DNA from: Glutamicibacter uratoxydans
GTDB taxonomy: Bacteria > Actinomycetota > Actinomycetes > Actinomycetales > Micrococcaceae
Assembly: GCF_006539925.1 (NCBI RefSeq)
Contig: NZ_BJNY01000008.1
Coordinates: 142,440-206,439 of the forward strand
Length of the DNA stretch: 64,000 nt
Direction of reading: 5' to 3'
Of the stretch, positions 1 to 8,770 are shown piece after piece; the stretch's first letter is position 1, and every line of letters begins with the position of its first letter. Both the position numbers and the translations under genes were made by a program. The notes beneath the pieces were generated by a model. It searched no databases, was not told the origin of the DNA, and saw only the letters and a list, made by a program, of their open reading frames with translations.

Positions 1-1
1 G

Positions 2-736
2 TGGATCTGCTATCCGCTGGTGCCAGCGCAGTTCGCCGTGCCGGTGTTCTTCTTCCTGGTGCTCTGCGAAATTTCGGTCCCGCTGTTCGCCGAGCGGGCC
101 GGGCAGACCCCGTGGCACCCCGAGCACATTGCCGACCGCTACGGCTCCTTCACCCTGATCGTCCTGGGCGAATCGGTGCTCGCCTCCACCGCCGCCGCGG
201 CCAATGCCTTTGAAAACGCCTCGCAGCTATTGCAGTTCTCGCTGCTGGGCGTGGGCGGATTCATCCTCGCCGCCGGACTGTGGTGGGTGTACTTCTCCTC
301 GGATGCCAGCGTGTGGCTGCAGAAGCGCAAGGCGCCGATGGTCTTCGGCTATGGACACTACTTCGTCTTCGCTGCCGCCGGAGCGTTCTCCGCCGGGGTG
401 AAGGTCCTGCTGGACCACGAAGCCGGGAGCTCCGGGCTGTCCTCCACGGTGGCGGTAGCCACGCTGACCATCCCGGTGGCCATCTTCCTGCTTGGCGTAT
501 GGTCGCTGATCCTGCGCCACTGCCTGCGCGGAATCTACAAGTGGGCATTTTTGGCGGTCGCCCTGCTGATCGGAGCCTGCCTGCTGCTGCCCTACTTCAC
601 CCCGACCACCAGTTCGGATGTCACCATCGCCGTGGCCTCGGTGCTCAGCGCGGCCGGCCTGATGATCGTCTTGGTGGTCCTGATCGAAGCCTCGGGCGTC
701 CGAGACCAGGACAGGCCTGCGCCGGAACTGGCCTGA
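2..736 (+). CDS. Low-temperature-requirement A (LtrA)-like membrane protein, 5' truncated by window edge
   Basis: The frame is open from base 2, so the gene starts outside the window. The visible 244 residues are strongly hydrophobic, with about six membrane segments. The stretch HIADRYGSFTLIVLGES, with a charged HIA-RYG entry into a helix holding a buried glutamate, matches the conserved core of the LtrA family. These are polytopic inner-membrane proteins of unsettled function. The C-terminus ends in a short polar tail. A strong hairpin follows at 751-783. The family assignment is fairly secure; the physiological role is unknown. Confidence 0.75.
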   Translation, partial: WICYPLVPAQFAVPVFFFLVLCEISVPLFAERAGQTPWHPEHIADRYGSFTLIVLGESVLASTAAAANAFENASQLLQFSLLGVGGFILAAGLWWVYFSSDASVWLQKRKAPMVFGYGHYFVFAAAGAFSAGVKVLLDHEAGSSGLSSTVAVATLTIPVAIFLLGVWSLILRHCLRGIYKWAFLAVALLIGACLLLPYFTPTTSSDVTIAVASVLSAAGLMIVLVVLIEASGVRDQDRPAPELA

Positions 737-750
737 CAGCTCCGGATGCG

Positions 751-783
751 GTGAAAGCCGAGCCGGACCGGCTCGGCTTTCAC
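751..783. terminator. Bidirectional terminator between ltrA-like gene and FAD dehydrogenase
   Basis: A perfect 16-base inverted repeat (GTGAAAGCCGAGCCGG and its complement) meets around one central base, so the real loop is probably GGACC. It lies between two convergent stop codons and can serve both strands. There is no long T-run. Confidence 0.75.
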
Positions 784-794
784 TAGGGTGCCGC

Positions 795-2525
795 TTAGCT
801 GCTGCGCTGTGCAGTGCTGTGTGCTTGGGCTTTCTGCGCCGCATGGGTTGCGATGATGGTTCCGTAGACAAGGCCCTGCCCGATTGTGGCGCCGGCGCCC
901 GGGTAGACCTCGCCGAAGATATTCGCCGCCGAGTTGCCCTGTGCGTAGAGGCCCTCGATGACATTGCCCGAGGTGTCCAACGCCTGCCCGTGTCCATCGG
1001 TCAAGATGCCGCCGCAGGTGCCGAGGTCCGAGAGTACGACCTTGACCGCATAGTAGGCCTTGCCGTCCAGCGGGCGCAGGTTCGGATTAGGCGTCTGCGT
1101 TGGATCCCCGTAGTAGCGGTCATAGGCGGAGGCGCCGCGGCCGAATTGGTCGTCGGTGCCGGTGCCTGCCGCCTCGTTGAAGGCATGCAGGCTCCGGGCC
1201 AGGGCCTCGGCAGGGACTCCCATTCCAGCGGCCAGTTCGCCGATGCTTGCGGCCTTGTGGGCGATGCCCGCCGCGTACCAGGACTGCGGCAGCGCCATGC
1301 GGGGGAACACCTGGCCCGCGAACATGTAGCTGTCGCGATAGGTCTGGTCGAAGACCAGCCACATTTCGCCGACCGGGTCGCCGGAAGCTTCGCGGCGCAG
1401 CACCTCCTGCCCGAAGCTCATGTAGTCGGTGGATTCGTTGATGAAGCGCCTGCCCGAAGAATCAACCATGAATGATCCAGGCAGGGAGCGCTCCGCCAAA
1501 AGGATCATCGGCGAGGCCTCGGCTTCCAGCGGCGCCACCGCAGGGAACCACCAGGACTGCTGCATTCCAGCCAGCTGGGCATTGAGCTTCTGGGCCAGGA
1601 CAATGGCGTCGCCGCTGTTGCCCGTGGCGCCCAAGCTCAGGTCCTGTTCCAGCGAGGGGCTTTGGTACTGGCGCCGCATCGGCATGTTGTGGTCGAATCC
1701 GCCGGCAGCCAAAACGACGCCGTATTTGGCGCGCACCGCAATGCGTTCGCCATTCTGCTCCAGCACGGCGGCGGTAATCACGCCATCGCTGGATTCCAGG
1801 TCAACCAGCGCCGCTTCGGTCCATACGGGGATTCCCGCCTCAAGAGCTCCGGCGTACATCCCGGCGGCGATGGCTTGGCCGCCTGCTCCGTAGTCGCGGC
1901 CGAGGGCCAGGCCGCCGATTCCCTGGATCACGCGCTTGATCGCACGAGGCAATGCCTTGACCGGGGCCTTGGCAATGAGGTTCAACCATTTGTAGTCGGC
2001 GCCGGTGACTGGCATGGGCAGGGGTGCGGCCATGGTCGCAGGCTGGAATCTGCCGCGCTGTTCGCCCAGCTTGTTCAGGTCAAAGGGGCGGGCTTCCACT
2101 GAACGGCCCGCGGCGCTGCCGCCTGGTTTTTCGGGATGGTAGTCGGAGTAGCCTTTGGCCCAGAAGAAGCTCAGCTGCGTCATGCGTTCAAGCATGCGGA
2201 CCGTTTCATCGCCGAACTCCAAGAAGGCTTTCCAGCGTTCGGCAGGGCTTGTCCCGGCAACCACCGCCTCGATGTATTTCTCCCCGCGTTCGGGCGAGTC
2301 CACGGCTCCATCGCGCTGCAGCACTGGGTTTGCCGGAATCCAGAACGCGCCGCCGGAACGAGCGGTCGAACCTCCGACGTACTTGGTCTTCTCGACCACT
2401 GCCACGTTGAGCCCCAGTTCCTTAGCCGCCAGGGCGGTGGCCAGTCCTGTGCCCGAACCGATGACAAGAAGGTCAACTTCGCTGTGGTTGATTTTTACCG
2501 GTGAAAGTACGGATTTTGCTGTCAT
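795..2525 (-). CDS. FAD-binding dehydrogenase, 3-ketosteroid-delta-1-dehydrogenase-like
   Basis: A 576-residue flavoprotein of the fumarate-reductase/KstD superfamily, expected to abstract hydride from a ketone-activated ring or chain. The N-terminus carries the FAD motif GSGTGLATALAAKELGLNV with a downstream VVEK acid/lysine. The C-terminus has the KstD-type block YAVKVVLSDLGTCGGILTD, followed by GLYAQGN and YPGAGATIGQGL, which contact FAD and substrate in this family. I start at ATG 2525, preceded by AGGGAG; a longer frame to 2573 would place that ribosome-binding site inside the gene. It is divergent from a TetR gene, with an operator-like palindrome between them. The substrate is unknown; steroid or cyclic-ketone catabolism is possible, but no other steroid genes are nearby. 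Confidence 0.8.
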   Translation of the reverse strand: MTAKSVLSPVKINHSEVDLLVIGSGTGLATALAAKELGLNVAVVEKTKYVGGSTARSGGAFWIPANPVLQRDGAVDSPERGEKYIEAVVAGTSPAERWKAFLEFGDETVRMLERMTQLSFFWAKGYSDYHPEKPGGSAAGRSVEARPFDLNKLGEQRGRFQPATMAAPLPMPVTGADYKWLNLIAKAPVKALPRAIKRVIQGIGGLALGRDYGAGGQAIAAGMYAGALEAGIPVWTEAALVDLESSDGVITAAVLEQNGERIAVRAKYGVVLAAGGFDHNMPMRRQYQSPSLEQDLSLGATGNSGDAIVLAQKLNAQLAGMQQSWWFPAVAPLEAEASPMILLAERSLPGSFMVDSSGRRFINESTDYMSFGQEVLRREASGDPVGEMWLVFDQTYRDSYMFAGQVFPRMALPQSWYAAGIAHKAASIGELAAGMGVPAEALARSLHAFNEAAGTGTDDQFGRGASAYDRYYGDPTQTPNPNLRPLDGKAYYAVKVVLSDLGTCGGILTDGHGQALDTSGNVIEGLYAQGNSAANIFGEVYPGAGATIGQGLVYGTIIATHAAQKAQAHSTAQRSS

Positions 2526-2577
2526 GAGGAAACTCCCTGAAAGGACGGCTGGACTATAAATACCCCAATTCACCCAT

Positions 2578-2595
2578 ACTAGCCAATCGGCTAGT
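2578..2595. promoter_or_regulatory. Candidate TetR operator
   Basis: A perfect inverted repeat ACTAGCC-AATC-GGCTAGT lies between the divergent FAD dehydrogenase and tetR genes, 53 bases upstream of the dehydrogenase start. On the minus strand TTGGCT (overlapping the repeat) and TATTTA, 18 bases apart, could be a weak -35/-10 pair, so a bound repressor would block the promoter. CTAG is rare in high-GC genomes, which makes the double CTAG arm notable. Confidence 0.55.
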
Positions 2596-2785
2596 TTTGT
2601 CTAGGGGCGAGCCGCGGCCGCAGCTGCGACTCAGCGTAAATGGGCAGATGAAGCCCCTGTTTTTGAAAGCCTTCCAGTTGGCTCCACAACTGTCCTGCGC
2701 GTCGGGCAGCCGCCGGCTGGCAGGACTGTTTCTTAGCCCAGCAGCGCGGCTCGGGCTAAGATTGAGCTCTGGAAGGATGCAAAGA

Positions 2786-3364
2786 ATGAGCGTAAGGCAG
2801 CAGCCCAAAAAACAGCGTTTGGCACCTGGCCGTTCGGGGGTGCTCGACGCGGCGCTGAAGCTATTTGCCCGCGATGGCATCGATGGCGTGTCGCTGCAGC
2901 AGATCGCCAATTCCCTAGGGGTGACCAAGGCCGCGGTTTACCACCATTTTCAGGCCAAGGCCGATATTGTGCTCGAAGCGCTCAAGCCCGGACTGGCAAT
3001 CCTGGACAAGGCGGTTCAGCAGGCAGAAAAACTGCCAGCGGGCCCGGGGCAAGCCGAACTGATCATCGCAGGGCTTGCCGAATGCATTGCCACGAACTCG
3101 CGCTCCTACCAAGTCATCATGGCTGATTCGGCGGCTTCTCGAATCCTTGAAGCCGACCCGCAGCTGGTGTCGATGTTCAGCCGCATACGTGAAATGCTTG
3201 CCGGCGGGCGCACCGATGCCCAGGCGGGCCTGGCGGTCAGCTGTTTTCTCGGTGCCTGCCTGGGACCGAGCCTGGATCCAGGCTTCGAGGCCTTCACCGC
3301 GCAGCAGCTGCACGATGCAGTGATCAGCGCCGGCGAAGCGATCCTTTTGAGCCGCCTGCCATGA
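2786..3364 (+). CDS. TetR family transcriptional regulator
   Basis: A 192-residue regulator. The helix-turn-helix lies at about residues 20-62: ALKLFARDGIDGVSLQQIAN, then LGVTKAAVYHHFQAKADIV, the classic TetR YxHFxxK recognition end. The remainder is a helical ligand domain with no recognisable ligand signature. I prefer ATG 2786, 9 bases after GGAAGG (2771-2776), over ATG 2777 or the long upstream frame. TAAGAT at 2757-2762 could be a -10 box. It probably represses the divergent FAD dehydrogenase through the palindrome at 2578-2595 (inference from position). Confidence 0.85.
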   Translation: MSVRQQPKKQRLAPGRSGVLDAALKLFARDGIDGVSLQQIANSLGVTKAAVYHHFQAKADIVLEALKPGLAILDKAVQQAEKLPAGPGQAELIIAGLAECIATNSRSYQVIMADSAASRILEADPQLVSMFSRIREMLAGGRTDAQAGLAVSCFLGACLGPSLDPGFEAFTAQQLHDAVISAGEAILLSRLP

Positions 3365-3417
3365 TGCTGCTCATCGATCTGGACAACACCCCTAGTTGAT
3401 CGCAGCGTCTAGCTAGT

Positions 3418-4650
3418 TCAGGCAGTCTCTGCCTTCACGCTGTCTTCCGGGGAACTGAAGAACACCTTGTCGATCACGGTGCCCACGCCGATGCCCAGCA
3501 GCAGCGGCAGCGCCAGACCGGATTCCAGGACCAGCACCAGCACGAACAGCGCGGCCAGCGGCCTGCGCCAGCCGACGGCCAGCGTTGCGGCCATGGCCGC
3601 CGCCATCGCTGAAGCGGGGTCGAGGCCGGGCAGCATCAGCGCCGTTGCGGCGCCGGCCGCAGCGCCGACGAAGACCAGAGGGAAGATCTCCCCGCCGCGC
3701 CACCCGGCCGCCAGACACAGCACCACCGCAAGGATCTTCGACCCGGCAACGATCCACAGGGTTCCGGCTTCGCCGCCGGCGAGGGCGTCGGTGATGCCAG
3801 CCATTTCGTGGTGTCCGGAGAACATCACCAGGGGAACTGCCGCCGCCAGCCCGGCAAAGAGCAGGGTGCCTGCCGCCATGGGCGCCCAGGGCCGGGACAT
3901 CTTGGCAGCGAGGGCTTCGGCGCCGTGGTGGAGCCAGCGGAAGGCGGCTCCCATGCCGACGCCCACAAGCACCGGGACGATCAGCAGCCAGCTGCTGCCG
4001 CTTCCCGGTTCAGGCAGCTCGATGGCGGCCAGGCCGGTGGAGCCGAAGACCGAGCGGGACAGTCCGGTGAATGCAAGGAATCCTGAAATGCCGGCGACGA
4101 AGGACATCAGCCGGCTCGGCGCAAGGCTTTCGCCGTCGCCGGTGATGGCGGCCGCGGCGGGAGGCGAACCGTAGAGCCCGCCAATGACGCCTGCCGCGCC
4201 GGCCTGCGAGATCGCCCGCGCCTGCGCCTCATCGCGGGCGATGAACCCGGAGACGATGACAGCGCACTGGGCCACCACCGCCAGCAGGCCTGCCTCCGGG
4301 CCGATCGCTCCGCCAAAGGCGACGGAGACGATGGCGACCAGCGCGGTGACCAAGATCTTGCGCCGCGAGCGGCTGCGCGGGTGCTCGGCATCCCGCAGCA
4401 GCTGGTCCACGGACTCGGAGGCTTCGATGCGTGCGAGCAGGAGCAGCAGGACGCCGCCCAGCACGATGGTCAGGAAGATGCGCAGCGGCCCGGCTAAGGA
4501 GCCGTCGGCGGCCGGCGCCCACACCAGATGCTGCAGCGCCAGCATCCCCTGATAGGTCAGCAGCGCGATGGTTCCCGCCGCGGCGCCCGTGATGACGGCA
4601 GTCGCCGGAGGTTTGAGCGCAATGGCCAAGGCTTTGCTGAGGGTGCTCAT
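3418..4650 (-). CDS. ClC-family chloride channel/antiporter-like protein
   Basis: A 410-residue polytopic protein with about ten membrane spans. The segment GGAIGPEAGLLAVVAQ fits the ClC anion-pathway motif GxEGP, here as IGPEAG. A second glycine-rich helix (GAAGVIGGLYGSPPAAAA) corresponds to the family's paired selectivity region. It is near the shortest usual ClC length and has no CBS domains. The start overlaps the stop of the preceding ion-channel gene by four bases, so the two are almost certainly co-translated. The next gene downstream, tetR, is convergent, and I see no clear hairpin in the 53-base gap. Channel versus H+/Cl- exchange cannot be decided here. Confidence 0.8.
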   Translation of the reverse strand: MSTLSKALAIALKPPATAVITGAAAGTIALLTYQGMLALQHLVWAPAADGSLAGPLRIFLTIVLGGVLLLLLARIEASESVDQLLRDAEHPRSRSRRKILVTALVAIVSVAFGGAIGPEAGLLAVVAQCAVIVSGFIARDEAQARAISQAGAAGVIGGLYGSPPAAAAITGDGESLAPSRLMSFVAGISGFLAFTGLSRSVFGSTGLAAIELPEPGSGSSWLLIVPVLVGVGMGAAFRWLHHGAEALAAKMSRPWAPMAAGTLLFAGLAAAVPLVMFSGHHEMAGITDALAGGEAGTLWIVAGSKILAVVLCLAAGWRGGEIFPLVFVGAAAGAATALMLPGLDPASAMAAAMAATLAVGWRRPLAALFVLVLVLESGLALPLLLGIGVGTVIDKVFFSSPEDSVKAETA

Positions 4651-5165
4651 TTTTCACTTCCCGTGGTTTTGCTGCGCAGTTCGGAGGCATGGCGGGAGAT
4701 CTCGCCGCCGATCAGGCCCAGGAAGACCACGTCGAACACCAGCGCCAGCGAGACCATGACCTTCCCCAGCTGGCCGGTGGGGTGGATATCCCCGTAACCG
4801 GTTGTGGTCATGGTGGTCAGCGTGAAGTAGAGGGCGTCGATGCGGGTGTCAATGCCCTCGAACTGTCCTGGCATGTGCACCGAAATGGTGTAGAAGCCAA
4901 AGGCGAAGGCGATGACCACGGTCATCAGCAGATTCAACAGCCGGAACAAGCCCGCGCCGCGCCTGATCAGCCGGAACAGCGCTGTGAGCAGCACCAGTGC
5001 GGTGCCCACGATCAGCAGGACCAGCCACCAGGGGCTTGGGTCCAACCTGCTGAGCGGGACGGTGAGGAAGAGGACTACCAGAGACAGTGCCACGATCAGC
5101 GAGCGCAGGACATCGCGCTTCCGGTCCTTGTGCCTGCCCCGCGGGTACATCCGTTCCATGCTCAT
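4647..5165 (-). CDS. Two-pore-helix type K+ channel protein
   Basis: A 172-residue membrane protein with an N-terminal basic cytoplasmic tail, two membrane segments (about residues 22-62), a third (about 77-97), a pore loop and a final helix (about 133-155). The pore reads TTMTTTGYGDIHPTG, the canonical TxGYGD potassium selectivity filter. It has no cyclic-nucleotide or RCK domain, so gating is unclear. The 4-bp overlap with the ClC-like gene suggests a K+/Cl- conductance pair for membrane potential or osmotic balance (inference). The metI gene ends 67 bases upstream in the same direction, so some read-through from the methionine operon is possible. Confidence 0.85.
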   Translation of the reverse strand: MSMERMYPRGRHKDRKRDVLRSLIVALSLVVLFLTVPLSRLDPSPWWLVLLIVGTALVLLTALFRLIRRGAGLFRLLNLLMTVVIAFAFGFYTISVHMPGQFEGIDTRIDALYFTLTTMTTTGYGDIHPTGQLGKVMVSLALVFDVVFLGLIGGEISRHASELRSKTTGSEK

Positions 5166-5232
5166 GCTGGAATTCTCCCATGAACTGGAAGATCACAGCC
5201 CCCGCACAGGTCCTCTCGGCCATCCTGGATTG

Positions 5233-5901
5233 CTAGCCGCGGCGCAGGATCTTGCGCGAGAGCGCATTGCCGCCGTACTGGGCCAGCTGCACCAGAATGA
5301 TCAGGAACACGATGATCACCAGCATGACGGTGGAGTCGAAGCGCTGGTAGCCGTAGACCATGGCCAGATCGCCCAGCCCTCCGCCGCCCACTAGGCCCGC
5401 CACCGCGGTGGCGTCGATCAGCGCGACCATCATGTAGGTCAGCCCCAGGATCAATGCGCCCAGCCCCTCAGGCACCACAATGGTGAACAGGATCCGCAGC
5501 GGGCGGGCGCCCATGGCCCTACCCGCCTCGATGGCCCCGGGATCCACTGCCACCAGGTTGTTCTCCACGATGCGCGCGATGCTCAGCGACGCAACGATGG
5601 TCAGCGCAAAGATCGCGGCGTTCGTGCCGATGGTGGTTCCGATGACAGCTCTGGTCAGCGGGCCGATGGCGACGATGAAGATGATGAAGGGGATCGGCCG
5701 GATCACGTTGATGACGCCGTTGAGCAGGGCGAAAACGAACTTGTTGGCCAGGATGTGCCCGGGTCGGGTGCTGTAGAGCACCAGCCCCAGCAGCACTCCG
5801 AAGATCGATGCCAGCACCATGGCGATGGTGACCATCTGCAGGGTCTGCAGCAGGGCGGTCCAGATCTTCGGCCAGAGCAGCTCCCAGTTGGTGGTTCCCA
5901 T
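5233..5901 (-). CDS. metI: Methionine ABC transporter permease MetI
   Basis: A 222-residue permease with five predicted spans and the binding-protein-dependent transport EAA-type loop, seen as EAGRAMGARPLRILFTIVVPEGLGAL. MetI inserts this loop into the MetN groove. I use ATG 5901 (MGTTNWELL), which directly follows the metN stop; a longer frame to 5958 would run into metN. It is the last gene of the metQ-metQ-metN-metI order. It forms the membrane channel of the D/L-methionine (or methionine-derivative) importer. Confidence 0.9.
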   Translation of the reverse strand: MGTTNWELLWPKIWTALLQTLQMVTIAMVLASIFGVLLGLVLYSTRPGHILANKFVFALLNGVINVIRPIPFIIFIVAIGPLTRAVIGTTIGTNAAIFALTIVASLSIARIVENNLVAVDPGAIEAGRAMGARPLRILFTIVVPEGLGALILGLTYMMVALIDATAVAGLVGGGGLGDLAMVYGYQRFDSTVMLVIIVFLIILVQLAQYGGNALSRKILRRG

Positions 5902-5902
5902 G

Positions 5903-6916
5903 TCAGCCTGCCTTTCGAATCTCGGCGACCTGTGCCAGGTCGTCCAGTGCCAGTTCAATATCGGGGCCGCTGCCCAGCAGCTCCACCGTCAGCGAGCCGA
6001 AGACCCGCGACTGCAGCTCGTTGACCCCGCCGTAGACGATGTTGAAGTCCACATTGCGTTTCCGGGCAATGCGCGAGAGGAACGGATCGGAGGATCCTTC
6101 GTCCTTGACCTCGATCTGCACCAGCTGGCCGCGGTGGGTTTTGCGAATATGCTCGATGGCCTCAGTTCCCGGGCGGTGGTCGAGCACCGAGGAGACGAAG
6201 CGGCTGGTCACCGGCGCCTGCGGGTCTGAAAACACCTCGTAGACCCCGCCGTGCTCCACCACGGTGCCGCCCTCCATGACAGCCACCTTGTTGCAGATCT
6301 TGCGGATGACATCCATTTCGTGGGTGATCAGCAGGATCGTGATTCCGTACTCGCGGTTCACCTTCTTGAGCAGGTCCAGCACTTCGCCGGTGGTCTGCGG
6401 GTCCAGCGCGCTGGTGGCCTCGTCGCAGATGAGCACCGCCGGGCGGTTGGCCAGCGCGCGGGCGATGCCCACCCGCTGCTTCTGCCCGCCGGACAGCTGC
6501 TCCGGGTAGGCCTTGGCCTTGTCGCCCAGGCCCACGAAGTCCAACAGTTCGTAGACGCGCTTCTTGGTCTCGGCCTTGGAGACGCCGGCAAGGCGCAGCG
6601 GGTAGGCGATGTTCTGGAAGATGTTCCGCGAGAGCAGCAGGTTGAACTGCTGGAAGATCATGCCGATGTTCTGGCGTGCGGCGCTCAGCTGCTTCCCGTT
6701 CAACGCCCCGATGTCGGCTCCGTCCACCAGCACCTTGCCGGTGCTGGGGATTTCCAGCCCATTGATGGTGCGCAGCAGTGTGGATTTTCCAGCGCCGGAG
6801 TAGCCGACCACGCCGAAGATGTCTCCGCGGGCCACGGACAGGTTCACGTCCTTTAGCGCCTGCACGCGTTCGCCGCGCGAGTCGAAGATCTTTGAGACGT
6901 TCTCGAAGCGGATCAT
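5903..6916 (-). CDS. metN: Methionine ABC transporter ATP-binding protein MetN
   Basis: A 337-residue ATPase. Walker A is GYSGAGKST, the Q-loop lies in IGMIFQQFNLL, the signature is LSGGQKQR and Walker B is AVLICDEATSALD. The C-terminal ~100 residues form the NIL/ACT-like domain typical of MetN, which senses cytosolic methionine and trans-inhibits transport. Start ATG 6916 (MIRFENV) gives the normal family length. An in-frame ATG at 7009 would add 31 residues and overlap metQ by 41 bases. Neither has a strong ribosome-binding site, so the start is uncertain. It works with MetI and the two MetQ lipoproteins. Confidence 0.9.
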   Translation of the reverse strand: MIRFENVSKIFDSRGERVQALKDVNLSVARGDIFGVVGYSGAGKSTLLRTINGLEIPSTGKVLVDGADIGALNGKQLSAARQNIGMIFQQFNLLLSRNIFQNIAYPLRLAGVSKAETKKRVYELLDFVGLGDKAKAYPEQLSGGQKQRVGIARALANRPAVLICDEATSALDPQTTGEVLDLLKKVNREYGITILLITHEMDVIRKICNKVAVMEGGTVVEHGGVYEVFSDPQAPVTSRFVSSVLDHRPGTEAIEHIRKTHRGQLVQIEVKDEGSSDPFLSRIARKRNVDFNIVYGGVNELQSRVFGSLTVELLGSGPDIELALDDLAQVAEIRKAG

Positions 6917-6968
6917 CTCATCACGTCCAGCTGCATCATTCAGAGGCTGGACCGGCTGGTCGAGGACA

Positions 6969-7856
6969 TTACTTTTCGAGGCCACGGGCCACCTCTTCCA
7001 ATTCTTCAAGCGTGGTGCGCAGCTTTTCTACGGGGACGTCTACCACCACGGTATTGCCCTTGGAGTCTGCTTCGACAGCGTCCTTGACGCGCTGGTCCTG
7101 CCAGGTCTGGGCGAACTGCTTGTAGAGCTGCGAATCTGCGTCTTCACCGCGCACGGCAACGATATTCACGTAGGGCCACGCAGATTCCGCATTGGCGTCG
7201 TCCAAGGCCAATGCCTGGTCGCGGGGGATGCTCAGCGCCTGGTCGATGGTGGTGGAACCCACCACAATCGCGTCGACATCCTTGAAGACCGTCACCAGCT
7301 GCTGGGCGACAATCGGCTTGAAGACGATGTTTTTGGGGTTCTCGATGATGTCATCGACGGTGGGGTAGATGCCCACGTTCTCGGCCAGCTTGAGCAGGCC
7401 GGCTTGCTCAAGCATGAACAGGGTGCGCGCCATATGCGAGGCGTTGTTTGACACTGCCACCGTGGCATTCTGGGGCAGCGATTCCACTGAATCGTACTTA
7501 TCGGAGTAGAGGCCCATGGTGGTGATGACGGTGGATCCCACGGGCGTGATGTCCTGCTGCTCAGCGGTGTTGAAGACCGAAAGGAATGCCAGATGCTGGA
7601 ATGCGTTGACATCCGATTCGCCGTTGGCCAGTGCCTGGTTGGGCAGGGTCCAGTCGGAGAACGACTGCCATTCGACCTTGATTCCCTTTTCCTTGGCTAC
7701 CTGCGCGATGGTGTCTTCCACGGGTCCCAGTTCGCTGGTGCCCACTGTAATCGACTGGAGCTCGCCGTCGGCGGCTTGGGAACTTGAGGCGCATCCGGTG
7801 AACAGCAGCGATCCGGCTGCCAGAAGCGCGAGGGAAGAAAATACAGTGCTTTTCAT
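6969..7856 (-). CDS. metQ: Methionine-binding lipoprotein MetQ, copy 1 (NlpA family)
   Basis: A 295-residue substrate-binding lipoprotein: hydrophobic signal ending LLFTGC (lipidated Cys at about residue 22), then the NlpA/MetQ fold with EWQSFSDWTLPNQALANGE, DVNAFQHLAFL and GIYPTVDDI. It is anchored outside the membrane and delivers ligand to MetI. The gene follows a second metQ after only five bases, and the two proteins align along their whole length. They differ in the N-terminal leader and at scattered sites, so this is a tandem duplication. It ends 52 bases before the chosen metN start. Confidence 0.9.
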   Translation of the reverse strand: MKSTVFSSLALLAAGSLLFTGCASSSQAADGELQSITVGTSELGPVEDTIAQVAKEKGIKVEWQSFSDWTLPNQALANGESDVNAFQHLAFLSVFNTAEQQDITPVGSTVITTMGLYSDKYDSVESLPQNATVAVSNNASHMARTLFMLEQAGLLKLAENVGIYPTVDDIIENPKNIVFKPIVAQQLVTVFKDVDAIVVGSTTIDQALSIPRDQALALDDANAESAWPYVNIVAVRGEDADSQLYKQFAQTWQDQRVKDAVEADSKGNTVVVDVPVEKLRTTLEELEEVARGLEK

Positions 7857-7861
7857 TGTCC

Positions 7862-8770
7862 CTACTTCTCCAAGCCGCGAGCGAGGTCTTCAAGTTCGGT
7901 CAAGGTTTCGCGCAGCTGTTCTACCGGGATGTCCACCACGATGGAGTTGTCCTTGGACTCTTCTTTGATGGCTTCAAGCACGCGTGGATCCTTCCACGAC
8001 TTCGCCAGTTCGCGGTAGACCTCCGAATCGGCGTCTTCACCGCGCACAGCCACCACGTTGACGTAGGGGAGGGAAGACTTGGCGTTCGGGTCGTCGATGG
8101 CCAGTGCCTTGTCCTTCGTAATGGACAGCGCCTGATCGATGGTGGCGGTGCCCACGACAATCGCGTCGACATCCTTGTAGACGTTGACCAGCTGCTGGGC
8201 GACGATCGGGGAGAACTTCAGGTTCTTGGAGTTCTGCGTGATGTCGTCCACGGTGGGGTAGATGCCCACATCCTTGGCCAGGGTGATCAGCCCGGCCTGC
8301 TGCAGCAAGAAGAGCGTGCGGGCGGAATTCGATGGATCATTGGGAATCGCAATGGTTGCGCCGTCCGGGATCGCATCCACCGAATCGTACTTGTCGGAGA
8401 AGATGCCCCAGGTGGTGATCTGGGTGGAGCCTACTGGGGTGAGGTCCTGGTTCTCGGCGACGTTATAAGCCGATAAGAACGCAAGATGCTGGAAGGCGTT
8501 CACATCCGATTCTCCATGCGCCAAGGCCTGGTTGGGCAGGGTCCAGTCGGAGAACGACTGCCATTCAACGTTGATGCCGTGTTCCTTGGCTACCTCGGAG
8601 ATGACGTCGTTGACCGGCGAGAGTTCGCCGGTGCCAACTGTCACATTGTGGATGTCGCCTTCGGCTGCCTGAGACGTTGGGGCGCAGCCGGTAAACAGCA
8701 GTGCGCCGGCGGCCAACAGGGCCAGCGGGGTGCCGCGGCGGATCAGTGGCGAAGCGGAGGAGAATTTCAT
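7862..8770 (-). CDS. metQ: Methionine-binding lipoprotein MetQ, copy 2 (NlpA family)
   Basis: A 302-residue paralogue of the adjacent metQ and first gene of the operon. Signal peptide LALLAAGALLFTGC is followed by the NlpA fold; QSFSDWTLPNQALAHGESDV and DVNAFQHLAFL are almost identical to copy 1. The N-terminus carries a longer twin-arginine-like RR stretch (LIRRGTP), but the lipobox suggests Sec export. Two binding proteins served by one MetNI may widen the ligand range, for example D-/L-methionine, the sulfoxide or Met peptides (inference). The upstream 460-base leader holds several repeats but no riboswitch I can recognise. Confidence 0.9.
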   Translation of the reverse strand: MKFSSASPLIRRGTPLALLAAGALLFTGCAPTSQAAEGDIHNVTVGTGELSPVNDVISEVAKEHGINVEWQSFSDWTLPNQALAHGESDVNAFQHLAFLSAYNVAENQDLTPVGSTQITTWGIFSDKYDSVDAIPDGATIAIPNDPSNSARTLFLLQQAGLITLAKDVGIYPTVDDITQNSKNLKFSPIVAQQLVNVYKDVDAIVVGTATIDQALSITKDKALAIDDPNAKSSLPYVNVVAVRGEDADSEVYRELAKSWKDPRVLEAIKEESKDNSIVVDIPVEQLRETLTELEDLARGLEK

